This document shows, piece by piece, positions 1-11,839 of a stretch of 64,000 nt of DNA. The DNA is taken from contig NC_060207.1 of NCBI RefSeq assembly GCF_021130785.1, forward strand, positions 191,974,001-192,038,000, in the 5' to 3' direction. The notes beneath the pieces are model-generated. The model was not told where the DNA came from. It made no database searches and worked only from the letters and a program-made list of their open reading frames with translations. This DNA is from Homalodisca vitripennis. Its lineage: Eukaryota > Arthropoda > Insecta > Hemiptera > Cicadellidae. Made by a program: the position numbers and the translations under genes. Each line of letters begins with the position of its first letter. Within the stretch, counting starts at the first letter, position 1.

Positions 1-1200
1 CATCATACTAATATAATTTGAAAACGACTCGGAATAAAACATACATACATATAACGATAATAGCGTACACGAAATTGAAAGCACTGCTTGCTCTATGCAA
101 GAATAAATTTACCTACTTCGCTTATATACGAGTAGAATCATATATATTCTAATTCAGTGTTTATTTAATAGAAATTCTGCCAAAATGTTTCTTAGAAATG
201 TAAAATATGGTAGTAACTATTTGTTACCAGATTGCCAGTGAAAGAAAAGAGAAGATTATTCCAACGCAGATTTCATTTGGCTGTACATAACTATGTAAAG
301 GGCAATAACAATTCCCTTTACAACCATACAAAAAGATTTGTGGTTTCTTGTAGGTACTTAATTCCAACATAGTTGAAAATAAGAGAATATTACATATTGT
401 CACATTGAGAAGTATTATTATAATACTCTTTGTTGGTATTTTGTAAGTAAAATTTACAGAACCATCGAACCTATTAAGAAATAAAATTCTTAGTTTTCAA
501 AGTTAGTGTTATAAAAATTACAAAGAAACCTCACATTTCTATAAATTAAATGTTACTCGGAATTATGGCCGCTATTGGTATTTCAGGTAGGATTCTTAGA
601 GTGTAGTCAATGTCATACAGATTATTATTTTTAAGTAAAGAGTTGTAAAGTACTTTACGTTATGAACTAGTAATTAATTCCAATCAGCTTCGATAAAATC
701 TCCTTTCCTTCGATATAGTAGTACGTAACCTTAATCTCGCGCTGGCGCCTGCAACTAGTAAAATACTACAAAGAGTAGTAACAAACAACTTTTTGCATTA
801 CAACAAATGAAGGCGTTCTACTAACAACGTTAATATAAAAAACAATATTTTTATGTAAAACCCATATAATGATCTCTAATTTATGTCTAGTACTATTTTA
901 TATTATTGGATACAAACAATTAAGTAAATAATGTATATTTTAGATTTATTTTATAGGGATGAAAAAAACGAAGAGATATTGAAACTACAATTGTGTGAAA
1001 TTCCAGTAAACCTTTCGAGTATACCAATTGAAAGGAAGTTCTTTTACTGTAATGTAAAATATTTGTTTTATATAGTAAACTGAGTACATTAATAATTTCT
1101 TAAATACTTTTTTAATGACTCTTTCTTGTCTCAAGCCGAGAATAGAATTGATAAAACTACAACATAAGTTTTAAATAACCTTTTTATATTTGCATTCAAC
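1..1200. other. AT-rich intergenic DNA, nothing recognised
   Basis: Low-GC sequence with frequent stops in all six frames. I see no repeat array, RNA gene or coding signature here. Confidence 0.6.
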
Positions 1201-1204
1201 GTTT

Positions 1205-1500
1205 ACTTGAAATTAATCCCCATCTCAAGCAAGTAATTCGATAACGAAGTGTGTCGGTTTGGAGAGCAACAGCCGTCGAGTAATGAGTGAACATTATTAC
1301 TGGAGAAGGGAATTAACCAAGGCTGGACGTGGAGCGGCGCGGCGCCTAGAATCAAATTGGCGATAACAGGTTTAGGCGACACCTTCATCACAGATTGTGT
1401 CTTCCTTCTTAAATTGTGCTGTAATGTTGTTACGTTCCATACCGGTTACCTAGCTCCAGCCCTCCCCGTGTTCTAGGGAAACAGCTCGAATATTCGTGCT
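1205..1500. promoter_or_regulatory. GC-raised island, candidate regulatory element
   Basis: About 300 bases with clearly higher GC and CpG than the flanks, peaking in a short run of alternating GC around 1333-1347. The 62-codon minus-strand ORF across it has no recognisable domain. An isolated GC island in an AT desert is typical of conserved noncoding DNA or an exon, but I cannot tell which without alignment. Confidence 0.25.
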
Positions 1501-1644
1501 TAACAGTTTAAACGTGTAGTTCCAGGTAACATTAATTCCTGTTTGAATGATCCAATCTTCTAATTTTATATATCTGTGCATGTTTGGGTTAACCATTAAC
1601 AATTACTCACTTTACACTTTAATCTAGTACAAATGTATATTATT

Positions 1645-2530
1645 ATATTAAAATCTAATGGTATCTGTGTGTTTTTTTTTTTTTTTTTTTTTTTACTCAA
1701 TCACGTAAAAAGTACTTGACCTATAATAATTATATTGGGATTGTACCTATTGGACATTCTTATCATGTAGTAGTACTATTCTTTAAATCCCTCAGAGCCA
1801 CGCCACTGGTCTCAAAAGTTGCAAAAAATCACATCTTATCTCTAAAGTTGTAAAAATCCCATAATAAATGCATCAAATCAAGAAATTTTACTAATTAAAG
1901 AGTCTGTTAAAAGTAATTAAGTGCTCTGTATAAACATTGTTTTATGACGGCAAAACCATATGATTAATTAATTAAACTATTATTATAAACTTTTTACATC
2001 TAAAGTTATGAAACCAAAAAGTACGCTTGATAATGACAAAACTTCTTATTTCACATTTTCTGGAATCGCTTTTGAAAGCAGAGTTTATCCACATGTGAAA
2101 ATTATAAGTTTCCGGAAATATATTCTTTTATCTAGATGTTTTAGCAAATATTTATTATTCAGTGCTTCTTCAGTACAGGTAATGCAGATATCAAAGGCAG
2201 TGTTACTATCTAACTTGTACTACCTGTATACATTTAAAAAGACTGTTATAAAACCCCTCTTAGTTGTCTTTTGACAGTAGTGGGCTTCTCAGACCTGTGC
2301 ATGTACAATATTTTCTTGATCGGGAAAACAAGGAAAAATCAACTATAGCACAAAAATATACCTCAGTAAATTATAATGGCTATAAATATACACTTGTTAG
2401 CACATTTTCTTAATCGTGGCAAAAATGTAAACTCAACATTGGCGTCGGAAATATAATTCACTCAACCAGAAGTGCTTATATCAAGCAAACCCTAAGAAAT
2501 TGCGAGCGAAGCCGTAGGTAACTGTTAGTT
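1645..2530 (+). repeat. Dispersed repeat family B, copy 1
   Basis: This segment aligns by eye, in the same order, with 29170-30016. Shared blocks are AATCTAATGGT near the start, TGGACATTCTTA, CCACTGGTCTC then TAAAGTTG, AAGCTTGATA or its variant, ACTATCTAACTT, TTGGCTTCTCA/GGGCTTCTCAGAC, AATCAACTATGGCA, TCGTGGCAA, AACTCAACA, and a shared 3' end GAAATTGCG-x-ACGAAGCCGT followed by CTGTTAGT or ATGCTAGT. A 23-base poly(T) (1672-1694) sits in the 5' part. The family has no coding capacity that I can see. The 3' end with CTAGT is compatible with a Helitron-like non-autonomous element, and the (TA)n abutting the other copy would also fit an RTE-type LINE tail. The class is unresolved. The 88-codon ORF at 2008-2274 lies wholly inside the repeat and is not treated as a gene. 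Confidence 0.75.
1672..1694 (+). repeat. Poly(T) tract (23 T)
   Basis: Uninterrupted T run inside family B copy 1. It is absent from copy 2, which has a TG-rich stretch in the same place, so it is a local expansion. Confidence 0.9.
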
Positions 2531-2574
2531 ATCTCTATATGTTATTGCGTTATAAAGAAGATGCACAAGCTATT

Positions 2575-2885
2575 CTTCTAAAACATGTAGGAGTACGCCA
2601 CATCACCATGTATCAAGCTTCGCCGAGCCTGTAAGCAAAATTTCAACTTTATAGTTACATGTGATGCTATATAACATTTTAAAATCTCATATGATTTTAA
2701 TCATTTTTTTTCATAAATTTATTATGGTTATTTACGAAGTCGATGTTTCCTCTATAGAAATGGAGTTTTATGCAAAATGTTAAATCTATATATAGTAGTT
2801 CGAGATTTTATCGTGTAAACGGACACATAGAAATAACATTTTTACAACCCCTTCGCTAACGCTCAGCCGAAAATAACAGCAGGTA
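2575..2885 (+). repeat. Dispersed repeat family A, copy directly after family B
   Basis: Begins near GTACGCCACATCACC (compare GTGCGCCACACCACG at about 15818), contains GTTACATGTGATG and AAAATCTCATATGATT blocks shared with other copies, and ends with CTTCGCTAACGCTCAGCCGA. It abuts family B copy 1, so this is a patchwork of two old repeats. Confidence 0.65.
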
Positions 2886-2889
2886 AATA

Positions 2890-3600
2890 CGAACGATTTA
2901 TCTATTTCGTTTTGTAACCAAAATGTTTTTCGTTTATAATCTATTTCGTGTGTAATCAAAATCTTATATATACCTATACATGATTAAATTAGTTATATCA
3001 GGAATATCTAATAGATTATTTACAATAAATAATAAAAAATTAATTACTGTTTCAAAATTGAAAATCATTGTGTTACTAATATACAAGGATACAATTTATG
3101 AGTATATGATGTAACTTATAAAATACTATATGTCTATATGAATATGTTTTGTAATTCCACCAAAAACTCTTCATTTTTCAAGGTTAAATATTTTGAAAAG
3201 TGGGTTGGATCTAAAATTAAAGCTTCGTATCATTGTCTAAAGAGGAGAAGCTCTAAACAAAACAATAAGTGATAAAAAATAAATTTGGGTGATTTTGATA
3301 ATGAATCATCGACACGTTTTTCAAATGTGAGTATTATCGCAGTGTTCCAAAGTAAATTAACCCAAATAAAAATTTAGGATAGAGTTGACCAAAATTATTT
3401 ACATAAAAATATTTGGTTTCAGGACGAACATTGTTATTGACATAGAACATTTTAAATGTGCCTTCTGATCCAATTTTATCATTGTTCTTCTTTTATCGAA
3501 TAAGGTGTTGATTATAAAGCTTGGCGTGCTTATATTTAATACTTCTTATTCGAATCTTGCTCAATCCATATCAAGGTAGGCTCATATTATTATTTTCTGT
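2890..3600. other. AT-rich intergenic DNA, nothing recognised
   Basis: No coding, RNA or repeat structure seen beyond generic AT richness. Confidence 0.5.
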
Positions 3601-3614
3601 ATCTGAAACTGCCG

Positions 3615-3690
3615 TGTCCAAAGTGGGATTCGAACTCGGATCCCTCGGATGATACCCTCTGAGAGGATTACCACTTAGCTACCATCAGAT
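3615..3690 (-). repeat. tRNA-related sequence (SINE head or tRNA pseudogene)
   Basis: Read on the minus strand this carries a good B box, GAGTTCGAATCCC, and an A-box-like GGTAGCTAAGTGG about 40 bases upstream, the spacing of a Pol III internal promoter in a tRNA. The outer acceptor strands do not pair, so it is not a functional tRNA gene. It resembles the minus-strand element at 30240-30310 in layout. It is most likely the 5' end of a tRNA-derived SINE or a tRNA pseudogene. Confidence 0.55.
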
Positions 3691-3699
3691 AATTGTTCT

Positions 3700-4840
3700 C
3701 TGTTGAGCAAACAGCTGTTATGTTCAAAGTATGTTTTATAGTAGTACGCCACACATACATTTCAAATCTATACGAGTACACCTTACCTCTCCCTCACACT
3801 CCTCCCCCTCCCACAACAGTTGATATAAGATTCTTTATTGTTCAATGTTTGAATTTTACTTTTATTTTTACTAAAAAGTATTTTTAAATGAAATGGACTA
3901 ATAACGTGTAAATTACTCTATGATAGTAATGTATACATTTGTACGAAAATCATCCTAACTCAGTGATTTGATAACTGAATTTCAATATCATCCAATTTAA
4001 GCTGTCAAATCGTAGACTAAATCAGTCATGTTCTTACATGAAATTTCATTCGAAATATGTACTGTGTATGTCAAAAAAAATATAGAATTAAATGTATTGT
4101 GTAGTTGTCAGTTTAGAAAAAAACTAATTATTTTTTAACTGACAACTATTATGATAATGTAAAGCTCTTTAAATAGTTTATATTTGTATTAATGAATAGC
4201 AACTTTTATTTTTATTACTATATTATTGACTTGTATTATTTTAACACAAACTTTTACAGTTTTTGAGATACAAAAAATTTTGAATTTGTAACAATCGTAC
4301 TATTTTTCTATAAATCACTGTTTATTTACAAAACAACATAATATGTAAGAAATGTAAATTCAAATTTTTCTTTGTTTACTTAACAAAGAACGACAGTTAC
4401 GCCAAAAATTCTATAACCAAAATGGCTATTCGTTAACACATCTTATTCGAAAATTACGATTATAAAAATGTTTCCCTTCCAACCGACTAGAAGAATTGGT
4501 TTGTTCACAGCTGCAGTATTAATTTTTATATATTTTTGCGTAAAAACCAAATTAAAGACAAAGTAGATTTTGTTCTTCTGCTAATACTCGAGCTACACAA
4601 CTCACACGAAAATGATCACGGATGCGTATGATAGTTTGTTCAGACTAACTTTTTTACTCACTATTGAAGGTTTACTGTAGGTAAGGTTAGGAAACATTTC
4701 AGGAAAATACTTCAATAATAACGCATTATGTAGCTATTCAAGTTTTTTTTTAAGAATGTAAGTTATAAAGGTAATTAAATAACATTACATGCAAAAACAT
4801 ATACAAAAGTGTGTAATGTTATTGGATAGCGTACTCATAC
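3700..4840. other. AT-rich intergenic DNA
   Basis: Contains a short C-rich pyrimidine stretch (about 3784-3815) and otherwise only AT-rich sequence. The 64-codon ORF at 3693-3887 has low-complexity composition and no recognisable domain. Confidence 0.5.
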
Positions 4841-4849
4841 TGTTACTTC

Positions 4850-5440
4850 GATATGATGCAGTATTTTTCAGCCATCTTGAATCTGGAAAATCCCTTGATC
4901 CTTTCGTTTTGGCAGCCCTTTATTACACTCTTAATTGGGGAAAAGTTGTGAAGTGAAATATAATTACAGAGCAGTCGATAAACGAGCGTGCCATGGACGT
5001 TATGATAAAATATGAACAAAGGGAAGAAGGACAATACGGTATATGCTACCCTTAAGGATGAAATTAACGGGTGTCCTTTGAGCATGCAGTGTGCTGACGA
5101 GACGGTCGAACTTTTTCCGGACCGTGAGTAAAGTGAATGCATCTGCGACACACACAACCTCAAACAAGGTCTTTGTCGGGGTCGGAGACAAGGAAGTGCT
5201 GCCTGATTATAGGCCTGTCATTATCAATTACGTGCCTTTGTGTGGGGGTGGAAGGGGTAGTGGGTCGGGGGTGGGGGTGGGTTGTGGGGGTCGTTAGCCG
5301 GAGCCATCCTGAAAAATTAAGAACTTCATCAATCATACGGCGTACTCCATCTTGACTCGCTAACAGCACTGTGTAAACACAGCTGATAAACTACCCCTCG
5401 ATTCCTGGGGGTGGGGGAGGGTGATAAAAATTATGGGTGA
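4850..5440. promoter_or_regulatory. GC-raised island with G-rich core
   Basis: About 600 bases of raised GC, with many overlapping short ORFs on both strands, the usual effect of fewer AT-rich stops. None of the translations shows a domain I recognise. The G-rich core is annotated separately. Likely a conserved noncoding or regulatory element. An exon cannot be excluded. Confidence 0.25.
5244..5290 (+). other. Potential G-quadruplex tract
   Basis: Seven runs of three or more G (5244-5248, 5254-5257, 5262-5264, 5267-5271, 5273-5277, 5279-5281, 5286-5290) with loops of 1-5 bases on the + strand. A weaker G-rich stretch with three runs follows at 5407-5421. Confidence 0.7.
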
Positions 5441-5449
5441 GTTGATGAG

Positions 5450-6255
5450 CTAATGGGCTTAAAAGTCGTTGGCTAATACGTTAACGGTATTGCTGTTTGC
5501 ATAAGTGAACCTTACCATCTTAAATTTACTCCCTTAACAGTTTTATTTAGAGGCAAAATCAAATGCTATTTTTTTGTGAAGGTTACGTAAGGGAACAGTT
5601 TAAGCAAAATAGGAGAAAATTATCTGGAGAACAATAATGTATATGTGTAATGAATATTTTTCGGATTAAGACTGTTATGCGTATTAAACTGAACTGAACA
5701 AATATGCATAACGATCTATATTGATTTTGTTTAGAACTAAATATATAACCGAAACAATCGGTCCAGTGACCTTTGTGATAGTTAAGTTTATCAACCGCTG
5801 AAACATATTGTATTGTTATAACGTATTAGCCAAGTGGAACTATTAGCCAAACGTATTCACAGAGAAATTTTATTTGTAGTGTTTTTACCTGATATTAATT
5901 ATGAACAAACTTCTTTGATTACAAAAACACTTTACAGATTTGTTTTGTGTAGCATTATAGATATATCTACTATAAACTTTATAGTTGCAAATTAATTATT
6001 TTTAAATATAAAGAATAACCTTGTGAAACATGAACACATAACTTAATATTATTAGGACAATTTAAGTAAAATCAATAATTTTCCAATTTGTGTATGTATA
6101 CTAGTAGTTCCTTGGTAAAAAGTTTGTATTACTGACAAAAAAGGCAATAAAATAAAATTTGCAAAAATATGGTTAAATAACCAAAGAAAGGAAGTAAACG
6201 TATAAGATACTCGTATAACATTCTCAAATTTGAATATGATTCTCAAATTTGTAAA
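5450..6255. other. AT-rich intergenic DNA, nothing recognised
   Basis: No feature supported. The minus-strand ORF at 6052-6246 is low complexity and hydrophobic by composition. Confidence 0.5.
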
Positions 6256-6304
6256 AATAATGAATATATATATATATACACGATTATGAAATAATACAAT
6301 TTCA

Positions 6305-6306
<2 letters not shown>

Positions 6307-6353
<47 letters not shown>
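6307..6353. repeat. (AT)n microsatellite
   Basis: About 23 dinucleotide units. A shorter (AT)n lies just upstream at about 6263-6279. The unit AATACAATTTCAT occurs before the long tract (6293-6305) and again at 6390-6402 before another AT run, so the microsatellite is part of a rearranged palindromic locus. Confidence 0.9.
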
Positions 6354-6358
<5 letters not shown>

Positions 6359-6465
6359 GTGTTACTTTAAGTTATCTATGCTGTATGCCAATACAATTTC
6401 ATTATATATATATATTATGAAATTGTATTGGGATACAGCATAGATAACTTAAAGTAACACTTTAA
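6354..6465. repeat. Long palindrome with 49-bp arms
   Basis: Arms at 6354-6402 and 6417-6465 are reverse complements over 49 bases with one mismatch, separated by a 14-base AT loop. The arms contain GTGTTACTTTAAGTTATC and its complement. The structure can extrude as a cruciform or fold as a hairpin RNA. It carries no ORF. It could be a foldback element, a MITE, or an AT-rich palindrome born by replication error. Confidence 0.9.
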
Positions 6466-6479
6466 AATATCACATTTAC

Positions 6480-7930
6480 TACGAAGAAAACTAAACAGAT
6501 TGACCAAATTATTACTTTTAGTCTCATAACGATGACCGTATACTTTATAAATAGTATATAGCAGTGTTTGCCAATTTGACTTGAACTATTTTAAAAAGAT
6601 GAGAATTTAAGTGATAACGGTCTTATGAAGATTTCTGAGTGCTTTCAGCTGGTCAAATCCCCGCCATTCAAAGTTCTATGACAAACAAAAACGAGTATCT
6701 TGTGAATTTCACTCAAACCATTAAGATTAAGACATTACTCGTTCCTTTTCTGTCACTATTTGGAAGTCAAAATATGCAAACTTATCAAATACATATGACC
6801 GTACAAGCTTTTTCCAGAAAGCAAATAGTTAGTAATAAATAACGTAGTAAATAGAAAGTAAATATAATTAAAATCTAATTTGGTAAAATAACCAAAAAGC
6901 ATTTATACTGAGCATAGAAAATTTTCACTAACATTTCACAAAACTTTTCGTTCAGAAACTCACAGTATAGCTCTAAATATTGCTGCAAGAACATAACAAT
7001 AAATTAATACTAAATTTCTGAGAACGTTTAAAAAGTTCAAACAATTTTGAGACCCATTTTCAAACCAGTAAATATAATATGAGTATAATAACACTTAAAA
7101 TTATTTATTAATTACTTACTTATTAAGGCAGGGATAATTAAAAATGTTAAATTACAATAGAAAACATAATTTATTACACAATGCTCAATAATACCCAACC
7201 TCTCCTTGGATAATGTAATGATAATTAATGTTACTTTATGACATTTCGCAATCCAACGAACATAATTAGCGAAGTACCGTTATTCATCTCATCTGATTTA
7301 AATATGTTATTGATTTCAAGCGATGGGTTTCGTTGGGCTGTTATATTTTTCACGTTTTAGACGTCCAAATAAAGTTCCTATTCAATATTAGCATTTCTAT
7401 CAGATGTCAGATGTGTTCAGGAGACATCTATCGGACATTATCAAACGTGACACTTGGGATCTGTATTTGAAATTAGTAAATACAATCATGACAATACCTC
7501 ACTGGTTTAGATCTTACATTAAACGTATTAGTCAGTATCGGAGGTCAGTGGGGCACTAATTAATTGTTTTGTGAATAACTTGATCTTGAACACAATAAGG
7601 AATGATAGGAATGTTGCCCGTTCTATACAAAATTATCCCGTATTAAGAATGTCTACTACGAACTAATTAAAGCATTTTTTGTGTCCATCATTATTGTCCT
7701 TTGTAAGTCTTCAAGAGATAAAAAAACTATTATGAAACTTAATGATCTGTTGAGTTATATTATGAAAAAATGTATACTTCCGTTAAAAGTTATTTATGTT
7801 TTTGTTTACTGATAGTGGACAACTCTTAACTGTTTTTCCATAGTAAGAACTGCAAAAAATGTAAACAGTAAGGTGTATTGTAAGATGTATTCTATATAAA
7901 ATGCTAATTTAATTACATTCGTTGATCATG
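6480..7930. other. AT-rich intergenic DNA, nothing recognised
   Basis: No feature supported. The ORF at 6639-6842 has no recognised domain. Confidence 0.5.
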
Positions 7931-7964
7931 ATGATTACTGCCCGCATCTTTGTTTCGGACCTAA

Positions 7965-8440
7965 ATCCAGGCTCTCAGATGTAAGATCCAAGTTCCCAAA
8001 TGTGGAGTCTAGACTTGCAGATGTGAGATTCAAGTTCTCCAATGTGAGGCCCAGGCTCTCAAATAGAGATCCCGGTTCTTAAATGTGAGGTCCAGGCTAA
8101 CGTATGGATATCAAATTTATCGAATGTAAAGTCAGAATTTTCAGATGTGACATGAAAGTACTCAATAATGAGTTCCAGACTCTGAGATTTAAAATCCAAG
8201 TTCTAAAATATGAGGTCCAAGCTCTCAGGAGGAAAATTTAAGTTCTCGAGGCCTAAGTTCTCAGATATTAGATTCGTTCTCAAATATGAGGTCCAGGCTC
8301 TCAGATGGAGATCCAAGATTCCAAATGTGAGATCTAGGCTTTCAGATGTAATGTCAAACGTTTTAATGTGAACTTCTGATTTTGAGACATGAAGAGCAAG
8401 TTCTCAATATAAGTTCCAGGCACTCAGGTCTGAGATCCCT
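7965..8440 (+). repeat. Degenerate ~23-bp tandem array
   Basis: Diverged repeats of a unit like CTCAGATGTGAGATCCAAGTT / CTCAAATGTGAGGTCCAGG, alternating in roughly 46-base pairs, about twenty units. Individual units differ by several bases, so the array is old and not being homogenised. Confidence 0.8.
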
Positions 8441-8444
8441 CTGT

Positions 8445-10440
8445 TGTCTATAAAACAACATTTTAAGATAATTTAATGTTCATATTTTTAACTGTTGGAA
8501 GTCCCATTATAAACCTTGAATACATCGAATATTATCTTCTTTGCCTTTGACAAGCACTATTGGATTATCTGAGTCAAATCTAACCAAACTTAACAAATAT
8601 TTTAAAACTTTTCACTTTTAAACCCTATATTCACTTGGTAACTTTAATTTTTGTCAATATGGCGGTAGATAGACAATTGTGGCTCGGGCAATCTAACAAA
8701 AACGTAAATGGATTTTTCTTCAGCCAGGACACTAGTATCTGCTTGAATTTTCAGTACTCCAATCCCCTCACTCCATACGGAAGAGCATTTCAATCGCGAG
8801 AGCCGGAAAGCAGGTTTTCATCTTGTTTAGCCTACAGTATGTAACATACTTTCTCCATTATTATAGTTAATCCATCTCTCTATATATACTCCTTAAAAGA
8901 TTTATGCTTAATATGGTTAAACTCGGAAAACGCCAAGACACAAATGAGGTAGGAAATGAGTAAAGTGGTTTAGTGGAACAAATTTCGAGCCGAATATTAA
9001 ATAATATAAACCCGAGACCTATAGAAGAAGAAACCACCCTTCTCCCCCAATACTGGAACTATGGGAACATGTGAGTTAAGGTAATATACAAGTATTTAAA
9101 TAAAATAAAGGAGATATCAAGTCAAACTGTAAACATTGTAATCTGTTTCTCTTATTACCTTTGAAGCTATGATGGGTGACACGTCATTTCCTGCGATTTT
9201 ATCTGTATAAGGTATCTTTTATAAAATGTACATGTTTCCACAATATCAGTCATTATTCTTTGCAACTTTTCGTAGTACATTATGTAACGATACGATATTC
9301 TTAGCATATTATCTGTTATAAGCCTAACTATTAACATAATAAGTCAAATAATAGTTTAATACGAACAAAAGGTAAAAAGAAAATATATTATACTGTAGAT
9401 ATTATAAGAAATATTTTAAACTGTTAATTTTACTGATACATGATGTTGGTTTATTTAAAAAAATATTTTTTTAACAAAATTAGATTAAACATTTTATTAA
9501 ACTTGAATTATCTCGAAGATATTATATGATTCTAACCGGGTAATAATTTACAAAATATTCACTATATGTGCAATAGTTACTATGAGATGAACAACACATA
9601 TGCATTACGGTGGTCATCCTCAACTTTTCTCAACTTCAAAATTGTATAATTCGGTGTATCCTAAGAGCTACTTTTGAAACATTAAATTTTTAATATGTAA
9701 TAAAAAATTAAATTCTGGACGTAGGCTATTTCGAATTGATCCATCCATTTTTAAAATATAATTTCCCTGTCTTAGGAAGTTTTAGAAAACTGTTATAAAT
9801 GTCTCAGCTCTAAACTTGAAACTTCATTTACTAGTGAACACTGTAATTCATTATGTAATTCAATGTAGTGTAATTCATTATTTTCCAATAAATTACAAAA
9901 ATGAATTTCTCTTTAAATCTCACACAGCTTGATGAAATTTAACGCACTTTACATTGACATAAAAGGTAACACATATCGTTAATCTTACTTAAAAAAAAAT
10001 TGTATTGTGAGTTTTATCTTCAAGTGCTTTAGGTTTCCAAAAAATCTTGTAAAATAAATATTCTACTTAACTGAAAACAGCCTATTTCTACTATGATGTT
10101 ATTGGTAGCATTTTGACTGGTGACGGATATTTGAAGTAACCGTCTTATTCGACTTGATTTAACCTGTATAATGTTTTTGAAAAGTGTATATAAATAAACC
10201 TTAGATGTCCTATATTAGTATAATCACATAGCGCCATTAGCAAAGATCTATTAGTAAAGATCCAGCACTAATTCAAAGTCTTTCGCCATCCATCATATAC
10301 AAGTTATACTCGGATTGGCCCGAACTTCAATAGAGACAAAATCTGTAATTTTAAACGCTAATGAAGGTTCAAGGTGCAACAGGCAGCCCAGAGCAATCGA
10401 AACTTTTACATAAATTATTACAGATTAATATGAAAGTTCG
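8445..10440. other. AT-rich intergenic DNA
   Basis: Apart from a three-fold short repeat of GTAATTCATTAT type near 9842-9885, nothing recognised. The 69-codon ORF at 8635-8844 shows no known domain. Confidence 0.5.
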
Positions 10441-10690
10441 TTTTAAAGGGAGAGGTGGAATTCAAGTGGTTAGCCTCTGTGGAAACTCGGGGCCACTGCC
10501 ACTGGTGTTTCTTTGCTCCAAAGGATCCAGCCTACTCCCGCCCCCGGTTATTGCTTAAACTTTGCTTCGCTGTTAGGATATGAAAGACTCCACTTCTAAT
10601 TATCTCTGAACTCTTCTTCAAAACCGCCTTCCCTCTCTGAAAACCCCTTATTGTATAAATATCCCCAGCCGAGAGTGTTCGAAATATATT
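10440..10690. promoter_or_regulatory. Mild GC island with a TATA-like motif
   Basis: Raised GC from about 10440 to 10680, ending in TATAAATA at 10654-10661. No downstream initiator or ORF supports a promoter, so the TATA match may be coincidence in AT-rich DNA. Confidence 0.15.
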
Positions 10691-11042
10691 ATTTTGTAAT
10701 AAGAGAACCAAGAGTGGTTATAGTAGTTTAATACTTGAAAACTTTTCTACTTTCGTAATTATAGATAATAATTTGTTAATATTTACTTAAATTTGGAATC
10801 ATATTAGTAACTTTTAAATTTGCACCGGCCTATGTTTGAACACGTGTAGTTTACATGCTCTTAGAACGATGCTTGATCTAGTATTGTAGTCTTAGGGGGG
10901 AAATTGTTAAAACAGTCAATATTAACTATGTAATTATATAACAAAATAAAAAGATTTTACGCACTAGGTCACCATAAGATGATGTTGTATCTGTTAGGAT
11001 ATTTAGGCTACAGGTGTTAATACGTCACATAATAAACTATCT

Positions 11043-11577
11043 CTTATATGTGTTTGCTTATATGTCTTATGTTTTTATTGGTGTTTGCTTATACGTTTTA
11101 TGTTTTTATAGATGTTTGCTTATATGTTTTATGTTTTTATAGATGTTTGCTTATATGTCTTATGTTTTTATTGGTGTTTGCTTATATGTTTCATGTTTTT
11201 ATAGATGTTTGCATATATGTCTTATGTTTTTATTATGTTTGATTATATGTTTTATGTTTTTATAGATGTTTGCTTATATTTTTTATGTTTTTATAGATGT
11301 TTGCTTATATATTTTATGTTTTTATTGGTGTTTGATTATATGTTTTATGTTTTTATAGATGTTTGCTTATATTTTTTATGTTTTTATAGATGTTTGCATA
11401 TATGTCTTATGTTTTTTTATGTTTGATTATATGTTTTATGTTTTTATAGATGTTTGCTTATATTTTTTATGTTTTTATAGATGTTTGCTTATATTTTTTA
11501 TGTTTTTATTGGTGTTTGATTATATGTTTTATGTTTTTATAGATGTTTGCTTATATGTTTTATGTTTTATAGGAGTG
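11043..11577 (+). repeat. 31-bp tandem array with higher-order structure
   Basis: About seventeen units of 31 bases, consensus TGTTTGCTTATATGTTTTAT plus GTTTTTATAGA. Units vary at defined places: TATAGATG versus TATTGGTG, GCTTAT versus GATTAT or GCATAT. The TTGG variant recurs about every third unit (93 bases), and a six-unit block recurs at 185 bases (GCATATATG at 11211 and 11396), which includes one single-base deletion. This is higher-order repeat organisation. The long overlapping ORFs here (11048-11619) follow from the 93-base periodicity and are not evidence of a gene. Confidence 0.9.
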
Positions 11578-11838
11578 TTTTCTCTGCTATTCTTTCGTGG
11601 ACATTATGGTTATCCATAATGACCAATGTTACAATATTCACTAATGCGCAACCAAATCTTATGGCGTCACTCCATTCATCGAACTCAGTTTTCCCTGTGT
11701 AGAAATGAAGCTTGATGTACAATTTCGTTTAGTTCGTTTCCGGGATATTGTGCGGACAGTCAGACCTGACACACAGAGAGAAATTAACTTTTTCCATCAC
11801 CTCGAGTGATAAGCTTTGCTAACGCTCCGCCAATAAAT
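11578..11838 (+). repeat. Dispersed repeat family A copy
   Basis: Shares with other copies the block GCTATTCTTTCGTGG, GAAATGAAGCTTGATGTAC, a TCAGACCTGACACACAGAGAG segment in place of the usual GACAGACAG, then CGAGTGATAAGCTTTGCTAA and CGCTCCGCCAATAAATAG at the end. It directly follows the 31-bp array. Confidence 0.75.
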
Positions 11839-11839
11839 A

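Noticed and set aside
2008..2274. 88-codon ORF as a small gene
   Set aside because: It lies inside dispersed repeat family B and is not preserved in the other copy.
3615..3690. A functional tRNA gene
   Set aside because: Good B box but acceptor strands do not pair and the D arm is poor.
10654..10661. TATAAATA as a core promoter
   Set aside because: Expected often in DNA this AT rich; no initiator or downstream coding supports it.
11048..11619. Long hydrophobic ORFs with Y/F/C/L repeats, like a membrane protein
   Set aside because: They are translations of the 31-bp tandem array; the frame changes at single-base unit deletions and composition is purely repeat driven.
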